Positions 26,192-35,187 of a DNA stretch of 64,000 nt are shown piece by piece (positions within the stretch are counted from its first letter, which is position 1; each line of letters starts with the position of its first letter). The notes beneath the pieces are model-generated. The model saw only the letters and a program-made list of their open reading frames with translations, was not told where the DNA came from and ran no database searches. The position numbers were made by a program, and so were the translations under genes. The stretch is from the NCBI RefSeq assembly GCF_902706195.1, contig NZ_CACSJO010000015.1, positions 1 to 64,000 on the forward strand, given 5' to 3'. The stretch is from Novosphingobium sp. 18050. Lineage in GTDB: Bacteria > Pseudomonadota > Alphaproteobacteria > Sphingomonadales > Sphingomonadaceae.

Positions 26192-27502
26192 ATGACGGGT
26201 TCCACCCACCAGACCGAGATGCTGCTCTTCACGGTGCTACTGCAACTGATCGTGATGATCGGCGCGGCGCGGCTGATGCACGGGCTGTTCCGGCGCATGG
26301 GACAGCCCGGCGTCGTGGGTGAGATCGTCGCCGGGCTGCTGCTTGGCCCGTCGCTGTTCGGGTACTTCTTTCCTGGCGTCTCCCTCGCCCTGTTCGGGGC
26401 TAAGCCGGAGCCTGCCGTCACGGTGCTGAGCCAAATCGGCCTGATCCTGCTGATGTTCCAGATCGGCGGCGAGTTCGAATTCGGCCGCCTGAAGATACCT
26501 CGCCTGCAACGAACGACCATCGCCGTGGCCCTCGCCTCGATCCTTGCGCCGTTCCTTGCCGGGGTAGGCATCGGCCAGCTTTCGGCCGCCAGCCTGGCGC
26601 CGGATGTCGACCCGTTCGTCTACAGCCTGTTCTGCGGAGTGGCTGTGGCGATCACCGCCGTCCCGATCCTGGGCCGTATCCTGGGCGAGTACGGGCTGAC
26701 CCGCAACGACGTAGGCATCGTCGCCATTTCCGCTGCCGCCGTGAACGATGTAGTCGGCTGGATTTTGCTCGCCGGGATCGCCGCATTCGCCGCCGCCCAG
26801 CTTTCCGTGACTTATCTGGCGTTACATCTGGGCGGCCTTGCGCTGTTCCTGTTCTCCCTGCGCTTCGTGGCAGCGCCGCTGTGCGACCGGCTGGTGGCCC
26901 GCCTGCCGCTGAAAGATGGCGCCATCCCGCCGCATCTTCTGGCGATCCTGCTGATCGTCATCTTCGGGCTGGCGCTGTGTACTTTCGCACTGGGCATCTT
27001 CGCGATCTTCGGCGGTTTCGCCGCCGGCCTGCTGTTTCATCGCCATCGCCCGCTTGTGGAGGCGTGGAACGCGCAAGTCGGGCAGTTCGTGCTGGTCTTC
27101 TTCCTGCCGATCTTCTTCACGTTCACGGGCCTCCGCACCAATTTGCTGGGGCTTTCATCCGGGCCGGAGCTGGCCTGGCTGGCCGCCGTCTGCGTAATCG
27201 CCGTGCTGGCCAAGATCGTCCCGGTATACTGCGCCGGACGGGCCAATGGCTTCGCCCATCATGAAAGCCTCACCCTCGGCGCGCTGATGAACACGCGCGG
27301 ACTGATGGAGTTGATTGTGCTCAACGTCGGCTACGATCTGGGCTTCCTGCCCCGGTCGATGTTCACGATACTGGTCGTCATGGCGGTCGTCACGACTGTT
27401 ATGACCGGCCCGATCCTGCGCGCGCTGCGTGACATGCGCGCCCATCCCCCTCACATCCCACATGCGCCGCCGCAGCTTTACGGCGCACAGGAGCGACCAT
27501 GA
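26192..27502 (+). CDS. CPA2-family cation:proton antiporter
   Basis: 436-residue inner-membrane protein with about 12 hydrophobic segments of the Na+/H+ exchanger domain (MGQPGVVGEIVAGLLLGPS near the N-terminus; ISAAAVNDVVGWILLA with the ion-binding Asp; LGALMNTRGLMELIVLNVGYDLG near the end). This is the KefB/GerN-like CPA2 group, but there is no C-terminal TrkA-N/RCK domain. It sits 19 bases after the first GH3 gene and overlaps the second by ATGA, so it is translated as part of the glucoside operon. The reason for an antiporter here is not obvious. Confidence 0.86.
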   Translation: MTGSTHQTEMLLFTVLLQLIVMIGAARLMHGLFRRMGQPGVVGEIVAGLLLGPSLFGYFFPGVSLALFGAKPEPAVTVLSQIGLILLMFQIGGEFEFGRLKIPRLQRTTIAVALASILAPFLAGVGIGQLSAASLAPDVDPFVYSLFCGVAVAITAVPILGRILGEYGLTRNDVGIVAISAAAVNDVVGWILLAGIAAFAAAQLSVTYLALHLGGLALFLFSLRFVAAPLCDRLVARLPLKDGAIPPHLLAILLIVIFGLALCTFALGIFAIFGGFAAGLLFHRHRPLVEAWNAQVGQFVLVFFLPIFFTFTGLRTNLLGLSSGPELAWLAAVCVIAVLAKIVPVYCAGRANGFAHHESLTLGALMNTRGLMELIVLNVGYDLGFLPRSMFTILVVMAVVTTVMTGPILRALRDMRAHPPHIPHAPPQLYGAQERP

Positions 27503-29994
27503 AAACGAACCGATCGAGCGCCTCTCTCCTGATCCTCGCCCTGACGCTGACGGGAATGCCGGGCGCCGGACTGGCCGAAACCGCGTCAGCAGACCAGCCC
27601 GCGGCTTCCATCGCGAACCCCGGGATCTGGCCGAAAGTCCGCGCCCGCCCCAGCCGCGATCCGAAGGTCGAAAAGAAGATCGACGCCCTGCTTGCCGCGA
27701 TGTCGATCGAGGACAAGGTCGGCCAGATCATCCAAGTCGATATCGGCTCGATCAAGCCGGCCGACGTCGTGACGTACAAGCTGGGCTCCATCCTCAACGG
27801 CGGCAACAGCGGCCCTTATGACGACGAATATGCCTCCCCCGCCAAGTGGCTGCAGCTGGCGGACGAATTCTACGACGCCTCGATGACCCGCAGCGACAGC
27901 CGCCCGAAAATCCCGATCATCTGGGGCACGGATTCGGTCCACGGCAACAACAACATCGTCGGCGCCACCCTTTTCCCGCACAATATCGGCCTTGGCGCCG
28001 CTAGGAATCGCGACTTGATCCGCCAGATCGGTGAAGTGACAGCGCTGGAAACAGCCGCCGCCGGCCTCGACTGGACCTTCGCACCGACCCTTGCGGTGGT
28101 GCAGGACGACCGCTGGGGCCGCACCTACGAAAGCTATTCCGAGGAACCGCAGATCCCTGCCGACTATGCAGGCGCGATGATCGAGGGCGTACAGGGCAAG
28201 GTCGGCACGAATGACTTCCTTGCCCCGAACCACCTGATCGCGACGACCAAGCATTTCCTTGGCGACGGCGGCACGGGCGGGCGCGACCAGGGCGATACGC
28301 GGGTGCCCGAAACGGTACTGCGCGATGTTCATCTGGGTGGCTATCCCGCTGCGATCGAGGCGGGCACCCAGTCGGTCATGGCCAGCTTCTCCAGCTGGAA
28401 CGGCGAGAAGATGAGCGGCAACAAGAGCCTGCTCACAGGCGTCCTCAAGGAGCGCATGGGCTTCGACGGCTTCGTCGTGGGCGACTGGAACAGCCACGGC
28501 CAGGTAAAGGGTTGCAGCAACGAGGATTGCCCGCAGGCGATCAATGCAGGGCTCGACATGTTCATGTATTCCGGCCCCGGCTGGAAGCAGCTCTACGATA
28601 ATACCCTGGCCGAGGCAAAAGCGGGCACCATCCCCGCCGCACGGCTCGACGATGCGGTGCGGCGCATCCTGCGCGTGAAACTGCGCGCCGGAACGTTCGA
28701 TCGCGGACAGCCATCCTCGCGCGCCTTCGCGGCCAAGTTCGACGTCATCGCCTCCCCTCAGCACCGCGCCATCGCGCGTGAGGCGGTGCGCGAATCCATG
28801 GTGCTGCTCAAGAACGATGGCGTGCTTCCCCTCAAGCCCGCTGCCAACATCCTGGTCGTCGGCAGCGCAGCGGACAGCATCAGCCAGCAGGCGGGCGGCT
28901 GGTCGATCACCTGGCAGGGCGCGGACTTGCCCAATTCCGCATTCCCCAATGCCACCTCGATCTGGAAGGGCATCGAGCAGACCGTGAAAGCCGGCGGCGG
29001 CACCGCCACTTATGCGCCCGATGGCAAGTTCAGCGCCAAGCCCGACGCCGCTATCGTCGTTTTCGGCGAGCAGCCCTATGCCGAATTCAAGGGCGACATT
29101 CCGAACCTGGAATACAGTCCCGGCGACAAGTCCGATCTCGAAAAGCTGCGCCGCCTCAGGGCAGCGGGTATTCCGGTTGTGGCGGTATTCCTTTCTGGCC
29201 GTCCGCTATGGGTGAATGCCGAAATGAACGCCTCCGACGCTTTTGTGGCAGCCTTTCTCCCCGGCAGCGAGGGCGGCGGCGTTGCCGACGTGCTTTTCGC
29301 AGGAGCGGACGGCAAACCGGCCCACGACTTCCGGGGCAAACTCAGTTTCTCCTGGCCCAAGCGGCCCGACCAGTATGTCCTCAACCGCCGCGATGCCGGG
29401 TACGATCCGCTGTTCGCTTTCGGCTACGGCCTTTCCTACGCCGCCCCCGGCAAGGTGGCGCAACTGGACGAGGCCCGTCCCGCCGGCATGGCCGAGGCGA
29501 CGCCCGGTGTCTTCTACGGCAAGGGACGCGTTCCCGCAGGATGGTCGATCGACACGCAGACGGTCACCCAGATCGGCGTCGACCGCCACGCACAGGAAGA
29601 TGCGCTGCGCTTCACGTGGCTTGGCTCGGGTCCTCACGCGGGCCGAGTCGCTTTGGTGCCGCCTCGCGCCATCGACCTTTCGCGGGAGAGCAATGGCGAG
29701 ATCAGTCTGGTCATCGAATACCGGGTCGATGCCAGGCCCAACGGGCCGGTGGCGTTGGGCATCGAGAGCGGCGGCAAGACCACTTCGGTGCCCATCGCAA
29801 CCACCCTTGCCCGCGCACCTCTGGGTGAATGGGCTCGCATCGCCGTCCCGCTACAGTGCTTCGCCAGCCGCGGCGCAGACATGGCCGCGATTACCGCGCC
29901 GTTTGTGCTCAGCGCAAACGGTCCGCTGGCGGTGTCCCTCTCAGACGTGAAGATCGACTACGTAAGCATGCCGATGAACGCCTGCGGCGATTGA
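27499..29994 (+). CDS. GH3 exo-beta-glucanase/glucosidase, exported
   Basis: 831 residues. N-terminal signal peptide (ending near GLAET), GH3 barrel with ATTKHFLGDGGT and the nucleophile aspartate in GFVVGDWNSHG, GH3 C-terminal domain (VLLKNDGVLPLKP to GKLSFSWP), then an extra C-terminal beta-sandwich of about 150 residues (after YGLSYAAPGK) in place of the fibronectin-III domain of the preceding GH3. This resembles the ExoP-type exo-1,3/1,4-beta-glucanases and suggests action on longer beta-glucans. The ATG overlaps the antiporter stop by four bases. Two differently built GH3 enzymes in one operon point to a two-step chain: oligomer trimming, then disaccharide cleavage. Confidence 0.9.
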   Translation: MKTNRSSASLLILALTLTGMPGAGLAETASADQPAASIANPGIWPKVRARPSRDPKVEKKIDALLAAMSIEDKVGQIIQVDIGSIKPADVVTYKLGSILNGGNSGPYDDEYASPAKWLQLADEFYDASMTRSDSRPKIPIIWGTDSVHGNNNIVGATLFPHNIGLGAARNRDLIRQIGEVTALETAAAGLDWTFAPTLAVVQDDRWGRTYESYSEEPQIPADYAGAMIEGVQGKVGTNDFLAPNHLIATTKHFLGDGGTGGRDQGDTRVPETVLRDVHLGGYPAAIEAGTQSVMASFSSWNGEKMSGNKSLLTGVLKERMGFDGFVVGDWNSHGQVKGCSNEDCPQAINAGLDMFMYSGPGWKQLYDNTLAEAKAGTIPAARLDDAVRRILRVKLRAGTFDRGQPSSRAFAAKFDVIASPQHRAIAREAVRESMVLLKNDGVLPLKPAANILVVGSAADSISQQAGGWSITWQGADLPNSAFPNATSIWKGIEQTVKAGGGTATYAPDGKFSAKPDAAIVVFGEQPYAEFKGDIPNLEYSPGDKSDLEKLRRLRAAGIPVVAVFLSGRPLWVNAEMNASDAFVAAFLPGSEGGGVADVLFAGADGKPAHDFRGKLSFSWPKRPDQYVLNRRDAGYDPLFAFGYGLSYAAPGKVAQLDEARPAGMAEATPGVFYGKGRVPAGWSIDTQTVTQIGVDRHAQEDALRFTWLGSGPHAGRVALVPPRAIDLSRESNGEISLVIEYRVDARPNGPVALGIESGGKTTSVPIATTLARAPLGEWARIAVPLQCFASRGADMAAITAPFVLSANGPLAVSLSDVKIDYVSMPMNACGD

Positions 29995-30276
29995 AAGCCC
30001 GGCAGGAAGCTGAACGCCCCGCCGGCGATGACATCGACATGATCGAGCAGCGCGCATTCCCTGCCTGCCGCGTTTCGTTTGGCAGCATCAGCCGAATGAC
30101 CCGCGCAGCCTTGTCCTCCCTGCCCACCTCGATGGTGTCGCTCGGTTCGACGCCTTGCGTGCAGGCAGAGGGGCTTGGTGCAGCGGGCTGAACTCGTCGG
30201 CGGCCAAGGTGCTTGACTGCTACGTCGTCATCGGCGAACTCGCCTGCAATCTCGAACAACAGGACGGCTGGAGCTG

Positions 30277-31263
30277 ATGACACAACGCATTCTCGCGGGC
30301 CGGCAGGTCCATTCCGTGGGCCTCGGGTGCATGAACGTCGCTTGGGCCTACGGCTCTGCCCCTTCCCGCGAGGATGCGGTGGCGCTGTTCCGCCATGCGC
30401 TGGACGCCGGCTGCGATCACTTCGACACCGCGAACATCTACGGCGCCGGCGTAAGCGAGGAAATCCTCGGCGAAGCGATCATCGACCGGCGCGGAGAATT
30501 CCTCCTCGCCACCAAGACCGGCATCGTCGTCGAGGGGCCGAACCGCGGCATCGATTGCCGCCCGGAGTCGATCACCGCCTCGCTCGACGGCAGCCTCAAG
30601 CGGCTCGGCACCGATCATATCGACCTGTTCTACATGCACCGTTTCGACCCCAAGGTGCCGATCGCCGATTCCGTCGGCGCCATGGCCCGCGCGATCGAGG
30701 CGGGCAAGATCGGCTCCTACGGCGTCTCGGAATGGTCCAGCGCCCATATCCGCGAAGCCCACGCCGTCCACCCGATGGCGGCGGTGCAGACCGAATATTC
30801 GCTGTGGACCCGCAATGTCGAACTGGGCGTGCTGGAAACCACGCGGGAACTCGGCATCGCGCTGGTCGCCTTCTCCCCCGTCGCACGCGGGGCGCTGGGC
30901 GGCGAGCTGCATGATGCAGCAGCGCTCGCCGAAAAGGACATCCGCCGCTCCATGCCCCGCTTCCAGGCGGAAAACTGGCCCCGCAACATCGAACTGATCA
31001 CCCAGTTCAACGCGCTCGCCGCCGAAGCGCAGGTCACGCCTGCTCAACTAGCGCTGGCCTGGGCCCTGTCGCGCGCGGAGCATGTCCACGCGATCCCCGG
31101 CACCCGCACCATCCCCCACTTCGACCAGAACCATGCCGCTGCCGGGCTGGCCATCGCCGCCTCGGTGCTGGAACAGGCCGGGGCGCTGATCAGCGAGCAT
31201 ACTATCAGCGGCCGCCGCTATCCCGACGCCACACAGGCCAGCATCGACACCGAAGACTACTGA
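30277..31263 (+). CDS. Aldo/keto reductase
   Basis: 328-residue NAD(P)H-dependent oxidoreductase of the AKR fold. The catalytic tetrad is visible as Asp and Tyr in HFDTANIYGAG, Lys in LATKTG and His in FYMHRFD; the C-terminal cofactor site IPGTRTIPHFDQN is present. Related to the YakC/AKR13-like group that reduces small aldehydes or ketones. GGAG lies just before the ATG. It follows the second GH3 gene by 282 bases of sequence in which I see no gene, so it may have its own promoter. Substrate unknown. Confidence 0.88.
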   Translation: MTQRILAGRQVHSVGLGCMNVAWAYGSAPSREDAVALFRHALDAGCDHFDTANIYGAGVSEEILGEAIIDRRGEFLLATKTGIVVEGPNRGIDCRPESITASLDGSLKRLGTDHIDLFYMHRFDPKVPIADSVGAMARAIEAGKIGSYGVSEWSSAHIREAHAVHPMAAVQTEYSLWTRNVELGVLETTRELGIALVAFSPVARGALGGELHDAAALAEKDIRRSMPRFQAENWPRNIELITQFNALAAEAQVTPAQLALAWALSRAEHVHAIPGTRTIPHFDQNHAAAGLAIAASVLEQAGALISEHTISGRRYPDATQASIDTEDY

Positions 31264-31269
31264 AACGGA

Positions 31270-31308
31270 GCGCGCATCCCGGCTGCCCTTGCTGGCCGGG
31301 ACGCGCGC
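31270..31308. terminator. Hairpin between convergent genes
   Basis: A 14-bp stem with one mismatch (31270-31283 against 31295-31308) closes an 11-nt loop just after the aldo/keto reductase stop, facing the minus-strand flavoprotein gene. GC-rich with no strong U-run; likely a bidirectional stop. Confidence 0.5.
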
Positions 31309-31328
31309 AATTCACGGCGAAAATCCCA

Positions 31329-32540
31329 TCAAGGAACGATGACGAAGTCCGGGTTGGACACCGCGAACACGGCTTCGCGGTCCGGTGCGGGCGGGTAGAT
31401 CCAGATGCCGTTGATCTCCTGCTTCACCTTCTTGCCCTCATCGCGCGTGAGGCGGACCTGCCGGTCCCAGCCCTCGGTATAGAGCGCGCCCCAGGCCCCC
31501 AGGTCGAGGCAGGTGACGTACTTGGGCTGACTGTAGGGGTGCAGTTCCAGCCCGGCGAGTTCGGCAGCAGCATTGTGCCCCGCCACCCGCCCAAGGCTGA
31601 GCGCGTGCTGGCAGGACATCACCGTGAAGTTGCCGGCATCGTCGGTCGCCGCCTTGACGCTATCGCCGGTGACGAAAATACCCTCCGCCGCCGGAGCGCG
31701 CAGGAAGGCATCGCCGATCACACGGCCCACCGCATCATGCTCGCCGGGGACTTGCGCGGCAAGCGGATGGGCGCGCAGCCCCCCGCTCCACACCACCGTA
31801 CCGGCATCGATGCGCGAACCGTCGGAGAGCGTGACGCCGCCCGCATCGACCGCCGTGACGCGCACGCCGGGCCGCTGCTCGATACCCATTTCCACCAGTG
31901 CGGCGCGAACCGCCTCGCCTGCCTCATCGCCCATGTCGGCGCCGATCTGCGGGGCCGGATCGACGATGACGACACGAGGCTCCGCGTCCTCACCCAGTAC
32001 CGCGCGCAGCCGTTCGGGCATTTCGGCAGCGCCTTCGAGGCCGGTGAAACCGCCGCCGACGACGACCGCAGTATTGCGCACCGCCGTTTCGGCCCGCGCT
32101 CCCAGCGACTTGATGTGAGCATCCAGACGGTGCGCGGAAGCAAGCTGGTCGACGTCGAAGGCATGGTCGGCAAGGCCGGGGATCGCAGGGGCCGACAAGC
32201 GGCTGCCGGTGGCAAGAACGAAGCGGTCCCACTTGATCGACTGCACGGCACCATCGCCGTGCAGTACCGTAGCCTCGCGGCCATCCACGCCGATGTCCTG
32301 GATCAGACCGGCGATATGGCGCACTCCCACGGCGATCAGCAGTTCGGAAACGTCCGGGTCCATGTTCTCGAGTACGGCTTCATACAGGCGCGGGCGGATC
32401 ACCAGGCGGGGTTCGGGCGATACGATCACCACTTCCAGGTTACCCTCACGCCCTGCCAGCGAAATGGCGCGGGCGGCGGACAGCGCGGCCCAGACACCGG
32501 CAAAACCGGAACCGGCGACAAGAATGGTCTGTTTGCTCAT
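31329..32540 (-). CDS. NDH-2-like NAD(P)H:quinone oxidoreductase flavoprotein
   Basis: 403-residue pyridine-nucleotide-disulfide-type flavoprotein with two Rossmann boxes: FAD-binding ILVAGSGFAGVWAALSAARA at the N-terminus and NAD(P)-binding VVVGGGFTGLEGAAEMPE in the middle, then the FAD motif GIFVTGDSVKA. The pattern is that of type II NADH dehydrogenases, although slightly short and lacking an evident C-terminal membrane helix. It lies 149 bases downstream of the Rrf2 regulator gene on the same strand and may be co-transcribed with it, suggesting redox- or NO-responsive control. Confidence 0.8.
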   Translation of the reverse strand: MSKQTILVAGSGFAGVWAALSAARAISLAGREGNLEVVIVSPEPRLVIRPRLYEAVLENMDPDVSELLIAVGVRHIAGLIQDIGVDGREATVLHGDGAVQSIKWDRFVLATGSRLSAPAIPGLADHAFDVDQLASAHRLDAHIKSLGARAETAVRNTAVVVGGGFTGLEGAAEMPERLRAVLGEDAEPRVVIVDPAPQIGADMGDEAGEAVRAALVEMGIEQRPGVRVTAVDAGGVTLSDGSRIDAGTVVWSGGLRAHPLAAQVPGEHDAVGRVIGDAFLRAPAAEGIFVTGDSVKAATDDAGNFTVMSCQHALSLGRVAGHNAAAELAGLELHPYSQPKYVTCLDLGAWGALYTEGWDRQVRLTRDEGKKVKQEINGIWIYPPAPDREAVFAVSNPDFVIVP

Positions 32541-32689
32541 GGGTGTTCTCCTTCAGGTTCACCGGACGCAAAGTCTCGATCCGCCGGGCACTATGCCCTG
32601 TCAGGCAGGCGCGAGGCACGGCTTTCCCGGCAGCGTCCGGCGAGGACGACGAGAAAGAAGTTCAGGTTTTCAGGGGGAATTGAAGCGGA

Positions 32690-33232
32690 TCAGGAAGGCC
32701 CGTCACGCACAGGGCGCCCGGTGCGGGCCGTTCGCGTCGTCTGACGCTCATCCGCCCATTCCTTGAAGTCGGCAAAGAAGCTCTCCGGCGCCTTGCGGCT
32801 GAAACGGCTGGCGACTTCGCCCAGCGTCTGGGCGGCAAGCGCATCGCGCATCGCCTTTTCGGCCTGCTTCATCACCGCGTGGATCGCGCAGGTCCCCGAA
32901 GTTGCCCAGCCCGGCACGCCGCCTGTGAACAGAGCGCAGCGTTCGCGCACTTCCTGGCAGTCGAACAGCGGCTTCTCGCCTTCGATCGCATCGACGATCT
33001 GGAGGAACGTGATCTCATCCGCCGCGCGCCCCAGCCGGTAGCCACCGCGCACGCCTTCGCTGGCGGCGACGATCCCGGCCTTCTCCAGCTTGGGGAAAAT
33101 CTTTGCGAGAAAGCTGGGTGAGATGCCCTGAATTTCGGCGATCTCACGGCTGCTCAGCGCCTTGCCGTCATTGCCGACGAGCCAGAGCAATCCGTGGATG
33201 CCATATTCGACGCTGGTAGTTATGTGAGCCAT
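32690..33232 (-). CDS. Rrf2-family transcriptional regulator with three cysteines
   Basis: 180 residues. Rrf2 winged helix at the N-terminus (SSREIAEIQGISPSFLAKIFPKLEKAGIV, then GVRGGYRLGR) and three cysteines at positions 92, 99 and 115, where IscR and NsrR carry Fe-S ligands, but with wider spacing. An Fe-S sensor is therefore plausible, not shown. A 25-bp dyad (33234-33258) begins one base before the ATG, and there is no clear Shine-Dalgarno, so translation may be leaderless or weak and self-repressed. Downstream on the same strand lies the NDH-2-like gene. Confidence 0.88.
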   Translation of the reverse strand: MAHITTSVEYGIHGLLWLVGNDGKALSSREIAEIQGISPSFLAKIFPKLEKAGIVAASEGVRGGYRLGRAADEITFLQIVDAIEGEKPLFDCQEVRERCALFTGGVPGWATSGTCAIHAVMKQAEKAMRDALAAQTLGEVASRFSRKAPESFFADFKEWADERQTTRTARTGRPVRDGPS

Positions 33233-33233
33233 G

Positions 33234-33258
33234 AACGCGGAGTTACTCTATCCGCGTT
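33234..33258. promoter_or_regulatory. Dyad at the Rrf2 start, probable autoregulatory operator
   Basis: AACGCGGA (33234-33241) and TCCGCGTT (33251-33258), perfect 8-bp arms with a 9-base spacer, immediately upstream of the Rrf2 ATG. Size and position suit an Rrf2 dimer repressing its own gene. Confidence 0.6.
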
Positions 33259-33309
33259 ATAGCAGTCAACGATTAAACGCAGACTAAGTTAGTCCTCGTT
33301 AATTTTCCA

Positions 33310-34941
33310 TCAGCCTTGGTAGCGCGTTTCTGACAGGTCCAGCTCCCGCGTCAGCTTCTTGGCCGTCTCGCTGCCGATACGGCGGGTCCGCACGAGCTGG
33401 AGTACTGCCGCCCGTTCCGCCTTGACGCCCACGAGGCGAAATTCGCGCAGGAGCCGGTCACCGGCGCGGCTTTCAGCGGACTGCTTGCCGCTCAGCCCCT
33501 CAACCCGCTCGCGGTAGAGGTTCATCACCTGCCCGCCCGCTTCGGCGTAGATATCCGCGTCCACCTTGTCTGCCGCCAAAGCGTGCTGGTGTCGTTCGAT
33601 CGCCTGAATGGCAGCTTCGGCAGTGGCGATCCGGGCATTGTCCTCCTCGGCTTGCTTGGCCGGTTCGGCGGGCATCGTCAGCCCCTTCAGCAGGATCGGC
33701 AGGGCGACACTGGCCAGCACGAGCGAGACGACGATGACGCCTGCAGCCAGGAAGATCGCAAGGTCGCGCGCGGGGAACGGGGTTCCGTCGTTAAGCGCCA
33801 GCGGCAGCGTAAGCACACCGGCCAGCGTGATCGCGCCGCGCACACCGGCGAAGGATGTCGCCGCGACCAGACGCCAGTCCGGGCTCTGGAAACCGTCACC
33901 CTTCTTCGCCTTGCGCAGGATGGTGAACTTGAGCGAGGCCCACACCCATATGAACCGCAGCGCCGCAAGGCCCGCGACAATCGCCAGAACATAGGCGCTT
34001 AGCCACCACGGCGAGGCGTGGCCGGTCAGCGCGACCGTCTGCTTCGCACCGGCAAGGATGCTCGGCAGCTGCTCACCCAGCAGCACGAAGATGATGCCGT
34101 TGAGGGTGAACTGGACCATGTCCCACACCGAATTGCGGCGCATCCGCGTGGCCGCAAGCGCCTGGCGCGAGATTTCCGCGAAGCTCATCGTCACGCCCGC
34201 GCTCACCGCGGCAAGGATGCCCGATGCGTGCATGTGTTCGGCCAGCAGATAGGAGCCGAAGGGGATTAGCAGGCTGACGAGGATCTGCGATCCGGTATCT
34301 TCACCCCAGCGCTTGGTCACCCAGGCCTTGGCGCGCGTGACTGCGAGGGTGACGATAACGCCGATCGCCAGTCCGCCAAGCGCGACCCAGGCGAAGTTCA
34401 GCGCCGCTTCCCCGGCCGAGAACGTGCCCGTAAGCGCCGCCGCCACGGCGAAGCGCAGGCAGACCAGGCCCGAGGCATCGTTGAGCAGCGATTCGCCTTC
34501 GAGGATGTGCATCATGCGCTTGGGGATCGGCACACGCGCGGCGATGGCGGAAACCGCGATCGGGTCTGTCGGCGAGACGACAGCGGCAAGAGCGAATGCC
34601 ACCGCCAGCGGCATGGCCGGGATCATCCAGTGGATGAAGAAACCCATGCCCACCACGGTCATCAGCACCAGCCCGAGGGCCAGTTCGACGACGGTGGAGG
34701 CATCCTTGAGCAGTTCATCCTTGGGGATGCGCCAGCCGTCGAGGAACAGCAACGGCGGCAGGAAAAGGAACAGGAAAAGCTCGGGATCAAGCTCGACCCC
34801 GTGCGAGGTCGACAGACCGATCGCCGCGCCAAGGACGATCTGGACCAAAGGAGTAGGAATGGAGACCGGCAGCATTCGGGCGAAGGCTCCGCTGACGACT
34901 ACCGCCAGCAAGAGGAATAGCACGATAGAAACTGTCTCCAA
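33310..34941 (-). CDS. CPA1-family Na+/H+ antiporter
   Basis: 543 residues: 12 or so membrane segments of the NhaP/NHE exchanger domain (PPLLFLDGWRIPKDEL, AVVSPTDPIAV, EGESLLNDASGLV, SFAGVRGAITLAGVL), followed by a cytosolic helical tail of about 130 residues. The Asp in LLNDASG is the conserved ion-binding residue. The start appears to be TTG at 34941 with GGAG seven bases upstream; no in-frame ATG gives the complete first helix. It exchanges Na+ (or K+) for H+ at the inner membrane. It lies 77 bases past the Rrf2 promoter and is transcribed on the same strand; the 246 bases beyond its start contain no gene I can support. Confidence 0.9.
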   Translation of the reverse strand: METVSIVLFLLLAVVVSGAFARMLPVSIPTPLVQIVLGAAIGLSTSHGVELDPELFLFLFLPPLLFLDGWRIPKDELLKDASTVVELALGLVLMTVVGMGFFIHWMIPAMPLAVAFALAAVVSPTDPIAVSAIAARVPIPKRMMHILEGESLLNDASGLVCLRFAVAAALTGTFSAGEAALNFAWVALGGLAIGVIVTLAVTRAKAWVTKRWGEDTGSQILVSLLIPFGSYLLAEHMHASGILAAVSAGVTMSFAEISRQALAATRMRRNSVWDMVQFTLNGIIFVLLGEQLPSILAGAKQTVALTGHASPWWLSAYVLAIVAGLAALRFIWVWASLKFTILRKAKKGDGFQSPDWRLVAATSFAGVRGAITLAGVLTLPLALNDGTPFPARDLAIFLAAGVIVVSLVLASVALPILLKGLTMPAEPAKQAEEDNARIATAEAAIQAIERHQHALAADKVDADIYAEAGGQVMNLYRERVEGLSGKQSAESRAGDRLLREFRLVGVKAERAAVLQLVRTRRIGSETAKKLTRELDLSETRYQG

Positions 34942-35187
34942 AACTTCACTCCATGTTGCGGTGCACCCAACTTAGGGGACTCGATGCAAAAGACACAACC
35001 CCCAGATGTCCTCCTGAACCGTAAAAATGGCCATATTGAGCCAATCGCCATGGCAACGTGATAGCCCGCGCACCGGCGTGCGGTGGTTGTACGCGCAGCT
35101 TCGAGGTTCGGGATCGGCCAGCGCTAATCGTTTTGAGACCCTGCCCTACAATAGCGGGTGCCCGTTGCCGGGGCATCCGGTTTTGCG

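Noticed and set aside
29995..30276. Possible small gene between the second GH3 and the aldo/keto reductase genes
   Set aside because: Open frames here on both strands lack a ribosome site, a plausible start or any motif; I see only spacer.
34942..35187. Possible small gene or RNA between the Na+/H+ antiporter gene and the GT4 gene
   Set aside because: Only short frames without ribosome sites and a weak hairpin near 35.16 kb; nothing supportable.
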